A stretch of DNA of 64,000 bases from Streptococcus constellatus (GTDB lineage: Bacteria; Bacillota; Bacilli; Lactobacillales; Streptococcaceae), in NCBI RefSeq assembly GCF_902167705.1, contig NZ_CABHMZ010000007.1:1-64000 (forward strand), in the 5' to 3' direction. Under the pieces are notes generated by a model. It saw nothing but the letters and a program-made list of their open reading frames with translations, was not told where the DNA came from and made no database searches. This document shows, piece by piece, positions 62,472 through 64,000 of this stretch; position 1 is the stretch's first letter; every line of letters begins with the position of its first letter. The translations under genes were made by a program, and so were the position numbers.

Positions 62472-63416
62472 ATGCCCATTAAAATTGATAAGAAATTACC
62501 AGCTGTTGACATTTTAAGATCTGAGAATATCTTTGTCATGGATGACGAGCGTGCAGAACACCAAGATATTCGTCCTCTGAATATCTTGATTTTGAATTTA
62601 ATGCCGCAAAAGACAGTGACAGAAACACAGTTGTTGCGTCATTTAGCAAATACGCCATTGCAACTTCGTATTGAATTTCTTTACATGACTTCTCATACGT
62701 TTAAAACGACGCATGCAGATTATTTGGAGACTTTTTATAAGACTTTTGATGAGATAAAAGATCGTTATTTTGATGGTTTGATTGTCACTGGAGCGCCAGT
62801 TGAACATTTATCTTTTGAAGCAGTAGATTACTGGGAAGAATTTCATCAAGTTATTGACTGGTCTAAATCGCATGTTTACTCTACTTTGCATATTTGTTGG
62901 GGAGCGCAAGCGGGTCTCTATGCTCGCTATGGTATCGCCAAACACCAGATGAACCGTAAGTTGTCTGGCATTTACAGTCAATCCACACCAGAAAAACCAA
63001 GTCTATTGTTTCGCGGCTTTGATGATGAGTATGCGGCACCTCATTCGCGCTATACAGAAGTTTGCAAAGAAGACATTCTAAATAAGAGTAATTTGGAAAT
63101 TTTAGCTTGTGGAAAAGAGGTCGGTGTCTCTGTTGTGGCAAGCCGTGATCTTCGCGAGGTATATAGTTTTGGACATTTAGAATATGATCGCGATACGTTG
63201 GCAAAAGAATATTTTCGAGATATAGATGAAGGATTGAATCCGCATGTTCCAGAAAATTATTTCAAAAATGATGATGTTACTTCAACTCCGTGTTTGCGAT
63301 GGAATCTAGCTGCGGCGCTGTTTTTCAACAATTGGATCAACTATGCTGTTTACCAAGAAACGCCATTTGACTGGGAAAATGCAGCGAATGATGTTTCCTT
63401 GTTTGCTTATTTATAA
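62472..63416 (+). CDS. metA: Homoserine O-acyltransferase (MetA family)
   Basis: A 314-residue class I glutamine amidotransferase-like enzyme that activates homoserine for methionine synthesis. Conserved [15 protein letters not shown] near 40-55, nucleophile Cys about 142 in [16 protein letters not shown], and the His-x-Glu of FGHLEYDRD near 235. Whether it uses acetyl- or succinyl-CoA cannot be told by name; Gram-positive homologues often use acetyl-CoA. AAAGGAG precedes the ATG. Regulation by a MET-box-like site is likely. Confidence 0.92.
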   Translation: MPIKIDKKLPAVDILRSENIFVMDDERAEHQDIRPLNILILNLMPQKTVTETQLLRHLANTPLQLRIEFLYMTSHTFKTTHADYLETFYKTFDEIKDRYFDGLIVTGAPVEHLSFEAVDYWEEFHQVIDWSKSHVYSTLHICWGAQAGLYARYGIAKHQMNRKLSGIYSQSTPEKPSLLFRGFDDEYAAPHSRYTEVCKEDILNKSNLEILACGKEVGVSVVASRDLREVYSFGHLEYDRDTLAKEYFRDIDEGLNPHVPENYFKNDDVTSTPCLRWNLAAALFFNNWINYAVYQETPFDWENAANDVSLFAYL

Positions 63417-63424
63417 GAGGTGCT

Positions 63425-64000
63425 ATGACTTATTTATCAGCGTATAAGACGGGCAATTTAGTATTGCCAACTGAGCTTCTTTTTCATTTTCATGAGATAT
63501 TTGATAATAGTGATGACTTTTTGGTCTGGCAATTTTTCTATTTGCAAAATACAACGTCGCTAGAAGAGATTTCTCCTGTTCAGATTGCGGAAAGTATTGG
63601 GAAATCCGTTGCAGAGGTCAATCGCTCTATGTCAAATCTGACAGAAAAGGGATTGTTGCAGTACAAAACAATTGCACTCAATGGTGAAATTGAGGCAGTT
63701 TTTGATGCGCTGCCAGCGCTTGAACGATTGGATGAAATTGTAGAAAGTCGCTCAACTGTTGCGCAAGCTGTTTCTCAAAATGTTTTAAAAGACTTGGTCG
63801 AAACTTTTCAGCAAGAATTAGGCCGTCTCTTGACACCGTTTGAAATTGAAGATTTAACAAAAACAATTCAAGATGATCAGACTAGTCCAGAACTCGTCAC
63901 AGCTGCTCTTCGCGAAGCTGTTTTTAACGGTAAAGCAAATTGGAAATATATCCAAGCAATCTTGCGAAATTGGCGCCGTGAAGGCATTACAACAGTAGCG
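63425..64000 (+). CDS. dnaD: DnaD-domain replication protein (5' part, runs off the window)
   Basis: 192 codons are visible, starting MTYLSAYKTGNLVLP after GAGGTG, 8 bp downstream of metA. The N-terminal winged helix (about 20-100; SPVQIAESIGKSVAEVNRSM) is followed by the DnaB_2/DnaD domain with FEIEDLTKTIQDDQ and the C-terminal WKYIQAILRNWRREGI characteristic of DnaD. The protein helps primosome assembly at oriC and restart. Truncated by the window edge only. Confidence 0.87.
   Translation, partial: MTYLSAYKTGNLVLPTELLFHFHEIFDNSDDFLVWQFFYLQNTTSLEEISPVQIAESIGKSVAEVNRSMSNLTEKGLLQYKTIALNGEIEAVFDALPALERLDEIVESRSTVAQAVSQNVLKDLVETFQQELGRLLTPFEIEDLTKTIQDDQTSPELVTAALREAVFNGKANWKYIQAILRNWRREGITTVA

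Overview
The window is chromosomal DNA of a low-GC Gram-positive bacterium, almost certainly a Streptococcus, probably of the sanguinis/gordonii/anginosus side of the oral streptococci. Reasons: the blocks rodA - DJ-1 - HAD - gyrB - ezrA, murA - epuA - endA and apt - metA - dnaD, rexB/rexA in place of addB/addA, the atp operon that starts with the c subunit, the tmRNA tag AKNNNSYALAA, and many extended -10 (TGNTATAAT) promoters. I see no prophage, integrative element, transposase, cas gene or toxin-antitoxin pair. Species assignment is inference.

Layout. 0-11 kb: metallo-beta-lactamase protein, DinG-type helicase/exonuclease, YeiH-type permease, RodA, DJ-1 protein, HAD protein, GyrB, EzrA. 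11-20 kb: beta-propeller lactonase, a two-component system, AI-2E-type permease, TPR protein, and alsS/alsD (pyruvate to acetoin). 20-26 kb: RqcH/PavA-type protein, a Trp T-box leader, a short Trp-containing peptide ORF and the trpXYZ-type ABC transporter, then two small conserved proteins. 26-35 kb: ABC-2 transporter pair and RexB/RexA. 35.8-43.8 kb: glycogen operon glgB-C-D-A-P with a strong promoter and an overlapping cre-like site. 44-50.5 kb: the F1Fo ATP synthase operon. 50.5-57 kb: a DUF1146-type membrane protein, murA, epuA, endA, and a heterodimeric ABC exporter. 57.7-64 kb: LtrA-type and YdcF-type membrane proteins (minus strand), ssrA, tRNA-Ser(GGA), lrgAB, apt, metA and the start of a DnaD-domain gene.

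The coding content is mostly core genome; the unusual signals lie between genes. (1) Two arrays (20167-20386 and 57328-57670) of 6 and 9 imperfect 15-bp palindromes in an exact 41-bp register, both between convergent genes. (2) A dispersed family of about 170-190 bp three-stem elements (10725, 19974, 52292, 53381, with decayed pieces elsewhere) whose stems differ in sequence but still pair. (3) A Trp T-box followed by an ORF for MLKRWRLWLLLE, with a better Shine-Dalgarno than trpX itself. (4) Two promoter/terminator-bounded units without an annotated gene, flanking the glycogen operon (35393-35553 and 43919-44056). (5) At least three genes whose extended -10 sits 7-9 nt before the start codon, implying leaderless mRNAs.

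Functionally, central carbon overflow (alsSD), carbon storage (glg, apparently CcpA-controlled), energy and pH homeostasis (atp), tryptophan and methionine supply (trpXYZ with T-box, metA with MET-box) and envelope growth (rodA, ezrA, murA) are the main themes.
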